A DNA stretch of 43,337 nt. Source: Planctomycetota bacterium. GTDB taxonomy: Bacteria > Planctomycetota > UBA8742 > UBA2392. The notes beneath the pieces are model-generated. The model was not told the DNA's origin, made no database searches, and was given only the letters and a program-made list of their open reading frames with translations. The stretch spans positions 1 through 43,337 of the forward strand of contig JADLFN010000012.1 in the NCBI GenBank assembly GCA_020845475.1, in the 5' to 3' direction. Every line of letters starts with the position of its first letter. The first letter of the stretch is position 1. This document shows, piece after piece, positions 24,986 through 33,056 of this stretch. The position numbers and the translations under genes are program-made.

Positions 24986-27070
24986 TTACCGCGACTGTTT
25001 GATAATCCGCTGTGCCATCAGGCCCACGGGCACAATCATGACCAGAAAGAAAAGCAGCGCGGGCCAGGTAGTTGTCTCCGCGCGCTCAGCGATGGCCTTG
25101 GTACGCACGGGCGTGTCTGAATACCAGAACTTGCTGTAGGTGTACGCGAATTCATTGGGTTTGGGCGCAAGGTACCAAGGGTTGTAAAGCGCATAAGTCT
25201 GGCGGAACATGAAAAGCACCCACGGAACATCGCGATCCAGTATCCTGTGCATCTCGCCGATCAACTTCATCTTGCGCGCGCGCTGATCGGGCACCGTGTC
25301 ATCCAGCGCGGCCATTTCTTCATAGAGCTTGTTGAACTCGGGATCATCGTAAGAAGCGGCGTTGATGCCCGGCGGCTTGTTGGGGCCATAGAGCAATTGC
25401 AGCATGTTCTGCGCGTCGGGGTAATCCATCACCCAGCCCGCGTCGTAAGCCTGGCCCGTGCCCTCGTCCTGGCGCTTGAGGAACTCGTTGAAAGTAAGCG
25501 GCTCGGCGTTGATTAATACACCCACCTTGTCGCCGCAGGTCTTGTAGTAACGCGCTTCATCTTTGCCGGCTTCAGTGTTGTCGCGCAGCAGGATGGAAAC
25601 CGTGACTTGCTTGCCGGTATCCGGGTCAATGGCCTTGTAGGGGCCCTCACCCTGGCCTTCGAGTTTGTAGCCGGCCTCCGCGAGAATTTTGCGCGCGGCG
25701 GGCGGATCAAAGCGCTGACTGGGCATGTCGAATGATGGGTCGTTGCCCGGCATTCCCGGCGGTATCAATTGAAGGGCCGGCGCGCCACGCCCGTTGCGAT
25801 AACGCCGGATGTAATCAACACGATCGATCGAAAGCGCGATCGCGCGGCGTATGGCCCGGGCACGATCACGCTGTTTGGCGCGCTCAGGACTGTTGTCCTG
25901 CATGCCCACGAGCGGATCGGTCATGTTGAACACGGCATAGTCCAGAGTGGGATCGGCCCAGTTCTCGACGGAAATGCCCAGCTTGGCCAGTTCCGGAGTC
26001 ACGGTAGCCTGCTGCGTCACCGCAGACGAGAAGTTGTCTTTGTCGATGCCCGAGGCATCGAGCTCGCCCTTTAGGAACTTCAGGAACGCCGGCTGGGTTT
26101 CCTTGATGATGCGCACGTCGATACGGTCAGCAATGGGCAGCTTCTTGCCCATCAATGGCTTATATTTCGCGTCCTCGGGCGCATCGCTCTTTGGAAAAAA
26201 CTCTTCGCGGAACCTGGGGTTCTTCACCCACACCAGTTCCCAGTTTGAGCGCCAGCTCTTGAGCATGTAGGGGCCGGTGCCCACGGGCTTGCGGAAGTAG
26301 TCTTTGCCGTAGTATTCGGCGGCTTCATAGGGCACCGCTGCGCCGTAAGAAAGCGTTATCGCTCCAAGGAACTGCGGATAATCCTGCGTGAGTTTCACAA
26401 CGAACGTCGAATCATCCGGCGCCAGCAAACCCTCGACGGGCGTCTCACGGAGGAAATCGCGCCACGGCTTGTCGGAGTCATCCGCGGGCCCCGTGCCTAC
26501 TTTGTTCAAGGCAGCGCCACGGAACGCATCAAGACCCACGATGTAGCCCGCTAGCACCCACTCGCCGCCTGAGTCAGGCAGCGCAAACAATCGCTTAAAG
26601 GAATACACCATGTCCGAGGCTACGAAACGGCGACCTTCGCCACGGGACTCCTGCTTACCCTCGCCTTCATCACGGTAGAACCTTCCCTTGGAGTCGGCGG
26701 CAAAACATCGGTCGTCTTGAAAGAACACGTCCTTGCGCAGCTTGAAGGTGTAGCTCTTTGAAGCGGCATCGTATGTCGGCATTGATGCGCACAGGTTGGG
26801 CACCAGCGTGGCCGGCCGCTTGAGGTAGTCGTATTGCAGGAGAGTGTCGTAGGCCATGCCGCACGAGCGAGACGATGTAACGTCGCCGGCCTTGTGCGGA
26901 TCGATGCTCTTGGGATCTGCCGTTTCCGCGCGGCGAATCACGACCTGGCCTTCATCTTCCGAACCCAGAGCGCCCGCAGCGCCGCCACAGCCGGGCGTGG
27001 CCGTGGCCGCGATCAGCAGCAGTGCGGCCAGGGGGGCCGATTGCAGCAGAATGGTTGCGGGCTTCTTCAT
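24986..27070 (-). CDS. ABC transporter peptide-binding protein with a C-terminal membrane helix
   Basis: This 694-residue protein has a lipoprotein-type signal (LAALLLIAATATPGC). It has SBP family 5 (DppA/OppA) features: RRAETADPKSIDPHKA at the start, SGGEWVLAGY, VGTGPYMLKSW, and AYDAGWVMDYPDAQNMLQLL near the end. A hydrophobic helix (PALLFFLVMIVPVGLMAQRI) followed by a basic tail closes the protein. That is unusual for binding proteins and suggests anchoring at both ends. The ATG overlaps the TGA of the upstream binding-protein gene as ATGA, so translation is probably coupled. It delivers ligand (likely peptides) to the DppB/DppC-like pair. Confidence 0.9.
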   Translation of the reverse strand: MKKPATILLQSAPLAALLLIAATATPGCGGAAGALGSEDEGQVVIRRAETADPKSIDPHKAGDVTSSRSCGMAYDTLLQYDYLKRPATLVPNLCASMPTYDAASKSYTFKLRKDVFFQDDRCFAADSKGRFYRDEGEGKQESRGEGRRFVASDMVYSFKRLFALPDSGGEWVLAGYIVGLDAFRGAALNKVGTGPADDSDKPWRDFLRETPVEGLLAPDDSTFVVKLTQDYPQFLGAITLSYGAAVPYEAAEYYGKDYFRKPVGTGPYMLKSWRSNWELVWVKNPRFREEFFPKSDAPEDAKYKPLMGKKLPIADRIDVRIIKETQPAFLKFLKGELDASGIDKDNFSSAVTQQATVTPELAKLGISVENWADPTLDYAVFNMTDPLVGMQDNSPERAKQRDRARAIRRAIALSIDRVDYIRRYRNGRGAPALQLIPPGMPGNDPSFDMPSQRFDPPAARKILAEAGYKLEGQGEGPYKAIDPDTGKQVTVSILLRDNTEAGKDEARYYKTCGDKVGVLINAEPLTFNEFLKRQDEGTGQAYDAGWVMDYPDAQNMLQLLYGPNKPPGINAASYDDPEFNKLYEEMAALDDTVPDQRARKMKLIGEMHRILDRDVPWVLFMFRQTYALYNPWYLAPKPNEFAYTYSKFWYSDTPVRTKAIAERAETTTWPALLFFLVMIVPVGLMAQRIIKQSR

Positions 27071-28806
27071 TTCCTGGCCTTGATGAAACGGGCTGAGTCG
27101 AACGCGCTTTGCGCGAGCTTGGGCCACTCGATCAGCGTGTTGCGCAGTGTGGGCGACTTGCGCACGTAAAGGGGCATGACCGCGCGATCCTCCAGAATCA
27201 GGTCGCACAAGTTCTTTGTCAGCTCCTTGCGCTTGGCCGCGTTTTCAGGGCGCATGGCCGTTTTTTGCAGCGCGGCATAGGACTCGTCGAATTCCTTCAC
27301 GCTATAGCGCGCGCAGTTGCGGTTGTCGGCGCTTGAGCCAATGTTGCGGCTGTCGAACAACTGCAGGAAGTTCTGCGCGATGGGGAAATCAAGATTCCAG
27401 CCATAGGCGAACAACTGGCCCTGGCCGCCATCCATTGCGGCGTAAAGTTCTGCGATACCCAACTGCTCGGCCTCCAACTCGATGCCGAGGCTCTGCAAGC
27501 CTTTTGCGATACACTCAACCGCGCCGTCGTCGCCCGAACCGCACACGAACTTGAGCTTCAGCGGATTGCCCGTCGCCGGATCCTTGCCTCCTTTGAACTT
27601 CGTTGCATCGAGCGCGTCTTTGGCTTTCTTGAGATCGCACTCATTCCACTCCGCGCTGACTGAAACCTCAGCGAACTCGCAACCCGGGGGCAGCAACTGA
27701 CCGGCGGGGCGTGCAAACACCCGGGATTGAAACGTCGCGTCGATAATCTCTTCGCGGCTGATGGCAAGCGAGATCGCCTTGCGCAAGCCGCGTCCATCGG
27801 CATCGCGGGCGCCCCACAGCGTGTCTTCCATGTTGAAGGCGAGGAAAGTGATGCCTTCGTCGTCGGGCTCCACGAGTTCGAGGTTGGCTTTCTTCAGGCG
27901 TTCGGCGCGCTTTTCGTCGCCGACGTAATTGGCGTAATCACTGCTGCCCAGTTCCAGGCGTGCCCACTCGCCCTGCAACAATGACTGAAACGACCTCGGG
28001 TTGGCGTAGGTCACGCGCTCGAAGTAGGGCTTTTCGCCCCAGTAGTCGTCAACGCGCTTCAATACATACAGCTTGCGCGCCGTCACGGCATTGAGGCGAT
28101 AGGGCCCGGTGCCGGCCTCGCGCGTTGCGAGCATGGAACTGAAATTGTTCAGCGCTTCCTCAGCCACAATCGACAGCGACGGGTGAGCAAGAATCGCAAG
28201 CATAGCCGCGCAGGGGCGCTTGAGCTTGAGCACAAAAGTGGCGTCATCGGGCGCGCTGAGCCCGTCCACTTCCGTTTCGTCGCGGCCGGCAAAGCCGCCG
28301 TTGGTCTGGCATGCGTCGGCGTATTCATCAAGCCCCGCAATCCAGCCCTTGACGAGCCAGTACCAGTTCACGGGCTCGGCGCTACACGCCGCAAGCCGTT
28401 TGAAACTGGCGACGACATCCGAAGCTTTGAGCGCGCGGCCCTTGCCTTCTTCGAAGCACGAAGCGTTGTGGAACTTCACATCGCTGCGAAGGGTGAACGT
28501 GTAGGTCAGTCCGTCATCACTGATCTTGGGCCAGTCTTTGGCGATGCAGGGGGCCAAGACCGAAGGCTCGCCGGGAACCCATTGAGTCAAGCCCTCGTAG
28601 ATGTCCGCGATCAAAGGCAAGGAGTCGCTTCCTGGCGTGAGGTGCGGATCCAGACTGATGTTCGCGGATGCCAGCGGCAGTCGCAGCGTCTTTGCACCGT
28701 CGGCGGCGGGTGGCACCGGCACGGGTGCCGGCTGGCTGCTGGCCCGGGCCATGGACAGCGCAAACAGCAGCGCAAGCAAGGGAATCGAAATCACGATTCG
28801 ACGCAT
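27067..28806 (-). CDS. ABC transporter peptide-binding protein (SBP family 5)
   Basis: This 579-residue protein has a signal peptide (ISIPLLALLFALSMARA). SBP family 5 segments are LRLPLASANISLDPHL, IYEGLTQWVPGE, AGTGPYRLNAV and QLFAYGWNLDFPIAQNFLQL. It is the first gene of the transporter operon and the first of two tandem, diverged binding proteins, which suggests two ligand ranges for one permease pair. No oppD/oppF ATPase gene lies in the operon or the window, so energy must come from a gene elsewhere. A promoter is expected in 28807-28895, but I cannot identify one confidently. Confidence 0.9.
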   Translation of the reverse strand: MRRIVISIPLLALLFALSMARASSQPAPVPVPPAADGAKTLRLPLASANISLDPHLTPGSDSLPLIADIYEGLTQWVPGEPSVLAPCIAKDWPKISDDGLTYTFTLRSDVKFHNASCFEEGKGRALKASDVVASFKRLAACSAEPVNWYWLVKGWIAGLDEYADACQTNGGFAGRDETEVDGLSAPDDATFVLKLKRPCAAMLAILAHPSLSIVAEEALNNFSSMLATREAGTGPYRLNAVTARKLYVLKRVDDYWGEKPYFERVTYANPRSFQSLLQGEWARLELGSSDYANYVGDEKRAERLKKANLELVEPDDEGITFLAFNMEDTLWGARDADGRGLRKAISLAISREEIIDATFQSRVFARPAGQLLPPGCEFAEVSVSAEWNECDLKKAKDALDATKFKGGKDPATGNPLKLKFVCGSGDDGAVECIAKGLQSLGIELEAEQLGIAELYAAMDGGQGQLFAYGWNLDFPIAQNFLQLFDSRNIGSSADNRNCARYSVKEFDESYAALQKTAMRPENAAKRKELTKNLCDLILEDRAVMPLYVRKSPTLRNTLIEWPKLAQSAFDSARFIKARK

Positions 28807-28895
28807 AGAACACCAATCTGGCTTGCCACGTTTTACGCAGAACCCGACTTGAAAGGGAAGGCAAGTCTAGCGTGCATGCGGGATTTGTGCACCCG

Positions 28896-29651
28896 TCACG
28901 GCGAAAAGCCCTCGCCTTCTACAAGGGTGATGCGGCGGCTGTCAGAGACTTCCAGTTCCACCACCAGCCGCTCGCGTGCCTCGCCCTTGGAGGGCAACGA
29001 AAGCTCAATGGGCCTTCCGGCCAGATCCGTCAGTGCGCGCCCTGAGCTATCGAGCAGCGGCTGGCGCTCTTTGCTCTTGCCCGGCGCAATCTCCAGACGC
29101 AGTCCCAGCACTTTGCAGCCCAAACGGAAGTCAAGCGGCTTTTCTACGCCATCTACACGCCGCAGATCCCCCACCGGCTCGCCCGGAGCCGCAACGAAAG
29201 CCTCGACAAACTTCCTGCCTTCGCTGAAAACCGCGACATCAAACACCGCGCGAGAGATTGAACCGCCTCGGAAAACCACGCGATCAATGATGCCGATGCT
29301 CACGCGCACAGAATCCGATATGGCGGAAAGCGGCAGTCCCCGCTGATCAAGGGCAATGGCATAGTCGTAGCTCTGGCCCACACGGACACTGGTGTCTGTG
29401 TAAGACCGGCGCTCTGCCTCCAGCGTTGCCACGCGCGCCATAGACGAGCTTGCATCACCGCGGTAAATCACCACGTTCAAAGAGCGCGGCCCCGCCGGCA
29501 AACGCCAGGAAAGCTGAACCGCATTGCCATAGACCACAGCCACGGGCGCGGCCGGCTTTTGTTGGCTCGTCTGGGCATGGGGCACCTTGACGCCAATCAG
29601 CGCCAGCGCCGCCCCGAAAGCCAATAACAGAACCAAAGCCACACGATGCAT
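28896..29651 (-). CDS. Secreted protein with an FN3-like domain
   Basis: This 251-residue protein has a signal peptide or anchor (VALVLLLAFGAALALIGV). Residues about 35-120 have the fibronectin type III pattern: NAVQLSWRLPAG, LNVVIYRGD, RSYTDTSVRVGQSYDYAI. The C-terminal half is beta-rich and not recognised (VDRLRR-like loop then DFRLGCKVLGLRLEI). ATG 29649-29651 is preferred because it opens the signal sequence; the longer ORF runs into the transketolase gene. It lies 92 bp after that gene, with a 7-bp inverted repeat (29700-29706 with 29711-29717) between them that could be a weak terminator. Confidence 0.65.
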   Translation of the reverse strand: MHRVALVLLLAFGAALALIGVKVPHAQTSQQKPAAPVAVVYGNAVQLSWRLPAGPRSLNVVIYRGDASSSMARVATLEAERRSYTDTSVRVGQSYDYAIALDQRGLPLSAISDSVRVSIGIIDRVVFRGGSISRAVFDVAVFSEGRKFVEAFVAAPGEPVGDLRRVDGVEKPLDFRLGCKVLGLRLEIAPGKSKERQPLLDSSGRALTDLAGRPIELSLPSKGEARERLVVELEVSDSRRITLVEGEGFSP

Positions 29652-29743
29652 GGGCGAATTGTGGCTTGTTGCAACGCGGCGCGAAAGTCCCTTTGGAGTG
29701 CGCCGGCTTACCGGCGCGCCCGCGTCTTCGCCCGAGAAACTCG

Positions 29744-30580
29744 TTACGCGCCTAACTCTTTGAGGGCGATTGCGGCTTGTTCGGCACCCGGCGTTTTGCC
29801 GTGCCACTTGTAGCCTTCTTTTTCCATGTAGCTTACGCCTTTACCCATGATCGTGCTGGCGATGATCGCGGTGGGCTTGCCCTTGTTGGCGCGGGCTTTG
29901 TTGAGCGCATCAAAAATGGACTCGAACCGGTGGCCATCCGCCGCCACAACGTGCATCCCGAAGGCTTCGAGCTTCTTGTCCAGCGGGTCGATGTTCATGA
30001 CGTCTGTGGTGCGGCCGTCAATCTGCGCATCATTGCGATCAATGATGAACGTGAGGTTGTCGAGTTTGTAGTGTGCCGCGGCCATAAAGGCCTCCCAGCA
30101 CAGCCCTTCCTCAAGCTCACCGTCGCCGGTCAGGCAGTAAACGTGCTGGTCGCCTTTGTCCGCGCGCAGCGCCAGCGCCATGCCGGTAGCGGCGCTGATG
30201 CCGTGGCCCAGGGAGCCCGTGCTCATCTCCACGCCGGGCGTTTTGTGCATGGCCGGGTGGCCCTGGAGGTGCGCGTCAAGCTGCCGCAGAGAATCGAGCC
30301 ATTCCACGGGAAAGTAGCCACGCTGGGCCAGGGCGGCGTAAAGGATGGGGCAGATGTGGCCATTGGAAAGCACCACGCGGTCTCGGCCCGACCAACTCGG
30401 GTTTGCGGGATCGTGGCGCACAAAACCGCCAAAATAGAGCGCGGCGAAAATGTCGGCCATGCCCAGTGAGCCGCCGGGGTGGCCGCAACCGGCTTTGGTG
30501 AGCGACTTGATCACGTGGACGCGCAGCTTGCGCGCAGTCTCGGCGAGTTCGGTTTTCAGATCGGCAGTCAGTGTAGGCAT
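29744..30580 (-). CDS. Transketolase, N-terminal (thiamine-diphosphate binding) subunit
   Basis: This 278-residue protein equals the N-terminal half of transketolase. It has GCGHPGGSLGMAD (31-43), GSLGHGISAATG (122-133), and the ThDP/Mg motif GDGELEEG (152-159) with Asn183 in DRNDAQIDG. Split transketolases work as pairs with a C-terminal subunit, usually encoded next door; here the flanking genes are unrelated (an FN3-like protein and argB), so the partner must lie elsewhere. It acts in the pentose phosphate pathway or a related aldol-type transfer. ATG 30578-30580 fits the usual N-terminus; GGAG lies rather far (11 bases) upstream. Confidence 0.9.
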   Translation of the reverse strand: MPTLTADLKTELAETARKLRVHVIKSLTKAGCGHPGGSLGMADIFAALYFGGFVRHDPANPSWSGRDRVVLSNGHICPILYAALAQRGYFPVEWLDSLRQLDAHLQGHPAMHKTPGVEMSTGSLGHGISAATGMALALRADKGDQHVYCLTGDGELEEGLCWEAFMAAAHYKLDNLTFIIDRNDAQIDGRTTDVMNIDPLDKKLEAFGMHVVAADGHRFESIFDALNKARANKGKPTAIIASTIMGKGVSYMEKEGYKWHGKTPGAEQAAIALKELGA

Positions 30581-30613
30581 ATCGAGTTGGACTCCGGCCA
30601 CGGCGAACTCCAT

Positions 30614-30652
30614 ATTGAAAGCACTTAAGGAAATTGAAAGCGGGAGTATAGT
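30614..30652. promoter_or_regulatory. Direct repeats and a -10-like box in the transketolase/argB divergent region
   Basis: ATTGAAAGC occurs twice (30614-30622 and 30633-30641), 19 bp apart, about two helical turns and on the same DNA face. TATACT on the minus strand (30645-30650) is a good -10 for the transketolase gene, giving a leader of about 60 nt; no clear -35 is seen. The repeats lie just downstream of that -10, where a repressor could act. Confidence 0.35.
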
Positions 30653-30707
30653 GCGCCGCCTCACATCAGGTGGCTGGTGATGAGTTGTTGAGGATTGTCG
30701 GAAACGC

Positions 30708-30779
30708 GTCGCGTGTCTCGTGTCGCGCGTCGCGAGTCAAACGCTGTTGACACGAGACACGAAACCCGAGACACGCGAC
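30708..30779 (+). repeat. Iterated-word palindrome element (CGTGTCTC type) in the argB leader
   Basis: The arms at 30708-30738 and 30749-30779 are 31 bases each and can pair at 25 positions, with a ten-base loop. Both consist of CGTGTCTC/CGCGTCGC words. The right arm ends eight bases before the argB ATG, so any leader RNA would fold into a long GC-rich hairpin directly over the initiation region. Confidence 0.9.
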
Positions 30780-30787
30780 CGCCGTCT

Positions 30788-31702
30788 ATGGAAGACATCA
30801 ACGTTCTCTTGCAGGCTTTACCCTATCTTCGCCGCTATCGCGACAAAGTGTTCGTCGTGAAAGTCGGCGGCGAGATTGCCAATACGCCCGCTTCGCTCGA
30901 TGCCTTTGCGCAGGACGTGGCCATGATTGCGCAAGTCGGCATCCGCATTCTCGTAGTCCACGGCGGCGGGCCGCAACTTGACGAGATGATGAAGCAGCTT
31001 GGCGTAATGCCTGAAAAAGTCGCGGGCCGCCGCATCACCGACGACAAGACGCTCGAGATGGCCAAGATGGTTTTCGCTGGCTCGATCAACACCGACATCC
31101 TCGCGGCGCTGCAAAAGCACGGCGCGCGGCCTGTGGGTTTGAACGGCCTCGACGGGGAAGTCATCATGGCGCAGAAGCGGCCGCCGAAAAAAGTGACCGA
31201 CCCGAAGACCGGTGAAGAACTCGAAGTCGATTTCGGCAACGTGGGCGACGTCAAGGACGTGAACCCCGCGCTCGTGCGCACGCTCATGGAGAATCGTTAT
31301 GTGCCGGTGATCAGCCCTCTGGCCGCAGACAGCGAAGGCCGGGTGCTCAATATCAATGCAGACACAATTGCCTGCGCGCTCGCGAGTGAGATGCAGGTGG
31401 AGAAGCTGATCATACTCAGCAACACCGATGGCGTACTCAAGGATGTAAACGACGCCGCCAGCCGCTACAGCTATCTCACGATCAGCCAGGCGGAAGCCAT
31501 GATCGCAAAAGGCGACGCTTCCGGCGGCATGGTTCCCAAGTTGCAGGCGGTGGTTGAAGCGCTGCGCGGCGGAGTCAAACGCGCCTACCTTATCAACGGC
31601 TTGAGGGCGCACGCGCTGCTGAAGGAGATTTTTACGCGAGGCGGCACGGGAACCATGCTGCTCGATGACGCAGCCGAGAAGGATTATCTCGAGAAAGGGT
31701 AG
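30788..31702 (+). CDS. argB: Acetylglutamate kinase
   Basis: This 304-residue protein has the amino-acid kinase fold. KVGGEI (25-30) is the phosphate-binding lysine and glycines, VVHGGGPQLDEMM binds substrate, ITDDKTLEMAKMVFAG and VLNINADTIACALA are family segments, and SGGMVPKLQA lies near the C-terminus. It phosphorylates N-acetylglutamate in arginine synthesis. The N-terminal segment before KVGGEI resembles the arginine-sensitive hexameric type, so feedback inhibition is possible. ATG 30788 fits the family N-terminus; the 31 residues of the longer ORF are translated palindrome. No Shine-Dalgarno sequence is visible because the leader is occupied by that hairpin. Confidence 0.94.
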   Translation: MEDINVLLQALPYLRRYRDKVFVVKVGGEIANTPASLDAFAQDVAMIAQVGIRILVVHGGGPQLDEMMKQLGVMPEKVAGRRITDDKTLEMAKMVFAGSINTDILAALQKHGARPVGLNGLDGEVIMAQKRPPKKVTDPKTGEELEVDFGNVGDVKDVNPALVRTLMENRYVPVISPLAADSEGRVLNINADTIACALASEMQVEKLIILSNTDGVLKDVNDAASRYSYLTISQAEAMIAKGDASGGMVPKLQAVVEALRGGVKRAYLINGLRAHALLKEIFTRGGTGTMLLDDAAEKDYLEKG

Positions 31703-31789
31703 CGGCGCTTATCGCCCCAAAGTGCCAAGACGTGCCCATCTCCAAGCCTTGAGTTCCGGCGCACCCCGGTTTTAGGCGACGATGCGCAG

Positions 31790-32977
31790 CTACTTCTTCT
31801 CCGTGAGCGCCACTTCGAGTGCCTTTTCAAGGCCCGTGGCGGTCAGAGTCAGCTTGGTTCTGGCAATTTCTTCGGGCTTGTTGATTTTCAGGCCCACGGA
31901 CATGTTCCAGGTCGCGATCGCCTCGCGCGTAGATTTGTGGCGCAGTTCAAATCGGTACTCCCACGCCTCGTTCAAGGGCAGCACGTCGCTGGTGACAGAA
32001 AGGCTGTGCGTGCAGCCCACTTTCACAAATCCACTCTCATCAAGAGACGCCGTAAGCCAGCCTCCGCTCGCGCCGGGCTTGACGCGGCCCACTTCCTGCC
32101 AGCCTGCGGCCTGGGTGTCTTCGCCAACAACGCGACGTACATCCGGCGCAAGACCGGTGAGTTTGATGTCGCGAGAGCCGCGGCGCATAACGCGCACTTC
32201 ACAGTCTTTCGTTGAGAAACCGCTGTGCAGCATGAACGTGGAATTGAGCGCCACAAATGCCTCGACCACTGTGAGCTTGCCGGCTTTGCGCCAGGTGGCA
32301 GTGCAGGCCGGTTCGCAGGCGAATTCAAACATGGGGGGAGCGGCGACCACGAGCCAGTGCGAGAATCCCTGCTGCGAAACGCGTTCGCCTTTGTCGTTCT
32401 TGTAACTGACCATCAGGCGATAGCGGTTGATGCCCGGCTTTGCGCCGCGCAGGCGAACGGAATAGGGTTTGCCCAGCTCAACGTCAGCGGCTTTGTAGGT
32501 TGACTGGAGCAACTCTTCGGCGCCTTTCATGTGCAGATGTTCGACGGCTACTTCCAGACCGGCAAGCTTGTCGGGCATGGTCTTCACGACAAACGTAACG
32601 TCAACGCTTCGGCCGCTGCGCGCCTGCCAATCCTTGTAGCTGATTTCCTGGTCGCACTTTTCACCGATGAAGGCCGCGAACACGACGGGAATTTCCGTGC
32701 GCATGCCTTCATACTCCAGGGCGATCCCGTCTTTGCCGCCGCGCTGGTCGAACAAAAGCCCCATACGCGTGATTGCCACACCCTGATCACGAATGGCCTC
32801 CTTGACGCTGTTGGGCAGGCTCATGGTCAGCGGATCGCCGTAGCTGGGCGCGCCTTTTCTCGGAGAGGGTTCGGCGGGCTTTTCCGGTGTGGGCTCCGCC
32901 GGTGGTGTTGGCGCATCTTGAGCGTTGTTGATTGCAATCGATGCAAACAGTGCGATCAGGGCAAATGCATACTTCAT
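31790..32977 (-). CDS. Secreted protein of unknown function with a Pro-rich linker
   Basis: This 395-residue protein has a signal peptide (FALIALFASIAINNA). A Pro/Glu linker of about 25 residues (TPPAEPTPEKPAEP) follows, then a beta-rich body with several Ig-like strand patterns (VDVTFVVKTMPDKLAGLEVAV, YRFELRHKSTREAIATW). Cys pairs near FACEPACTATW may form a disulphide. GAGG lies five bases before the ATG. It is divergent from the ATP-grasp-like gene across at most 79 bp, which must hold both promoters; none is clear. Function unknown. Confidence 0.75.
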   Translation of the reverse strand: MKYAFALIALFASIAINNAQDAPTPPAEPTPEKPAEPSPRKGAPSYGDPLTMSLPNSVKEAIRDQGVAITRMGLLFDQRGGKDGIALEYEGMRTEIPVVFAAFIGEKCDQEISYKDWQARSGRSVDVTFVVKTMPDKLAGLEVAVEHLHMKGAEELLQSTYKAADVELGKPYSVRLRGAKPGINRYRLMVSYKNDKGERVSQQGFSHWLVVAAPPMFEFACEPACTATWRKAGKLTVVEAFVALNSTFMLHSGFSTKDCEVRVMRRGSRDIKLTGLAPDVRRVVGEDTQAAGWQEVGRVKPGASGGWLTASLDESGFVKVGCTHSLSVTSDVLPLNEAWEYRFELRHKSTREAIATWNMSVGLKINKPEEIARTKLTLTATGLEKALEVALTEKK

Positions 32978-33056
32978 GTCGGCCTCATTTTCTTTGTGCC
33001 ATTATTGAACGCGCGTAGGCAAAATGCGATGGCCTAATCCGGCTTGGAATCCAGTC

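Noticed and set aside
30695..30787. N-terminal extension of ArgB (31 residues)
   Set aside because: It is the translation of the CGTGTCTC palindrome and has no counterpart in the family, whose N-terminus fits ATG 30788.
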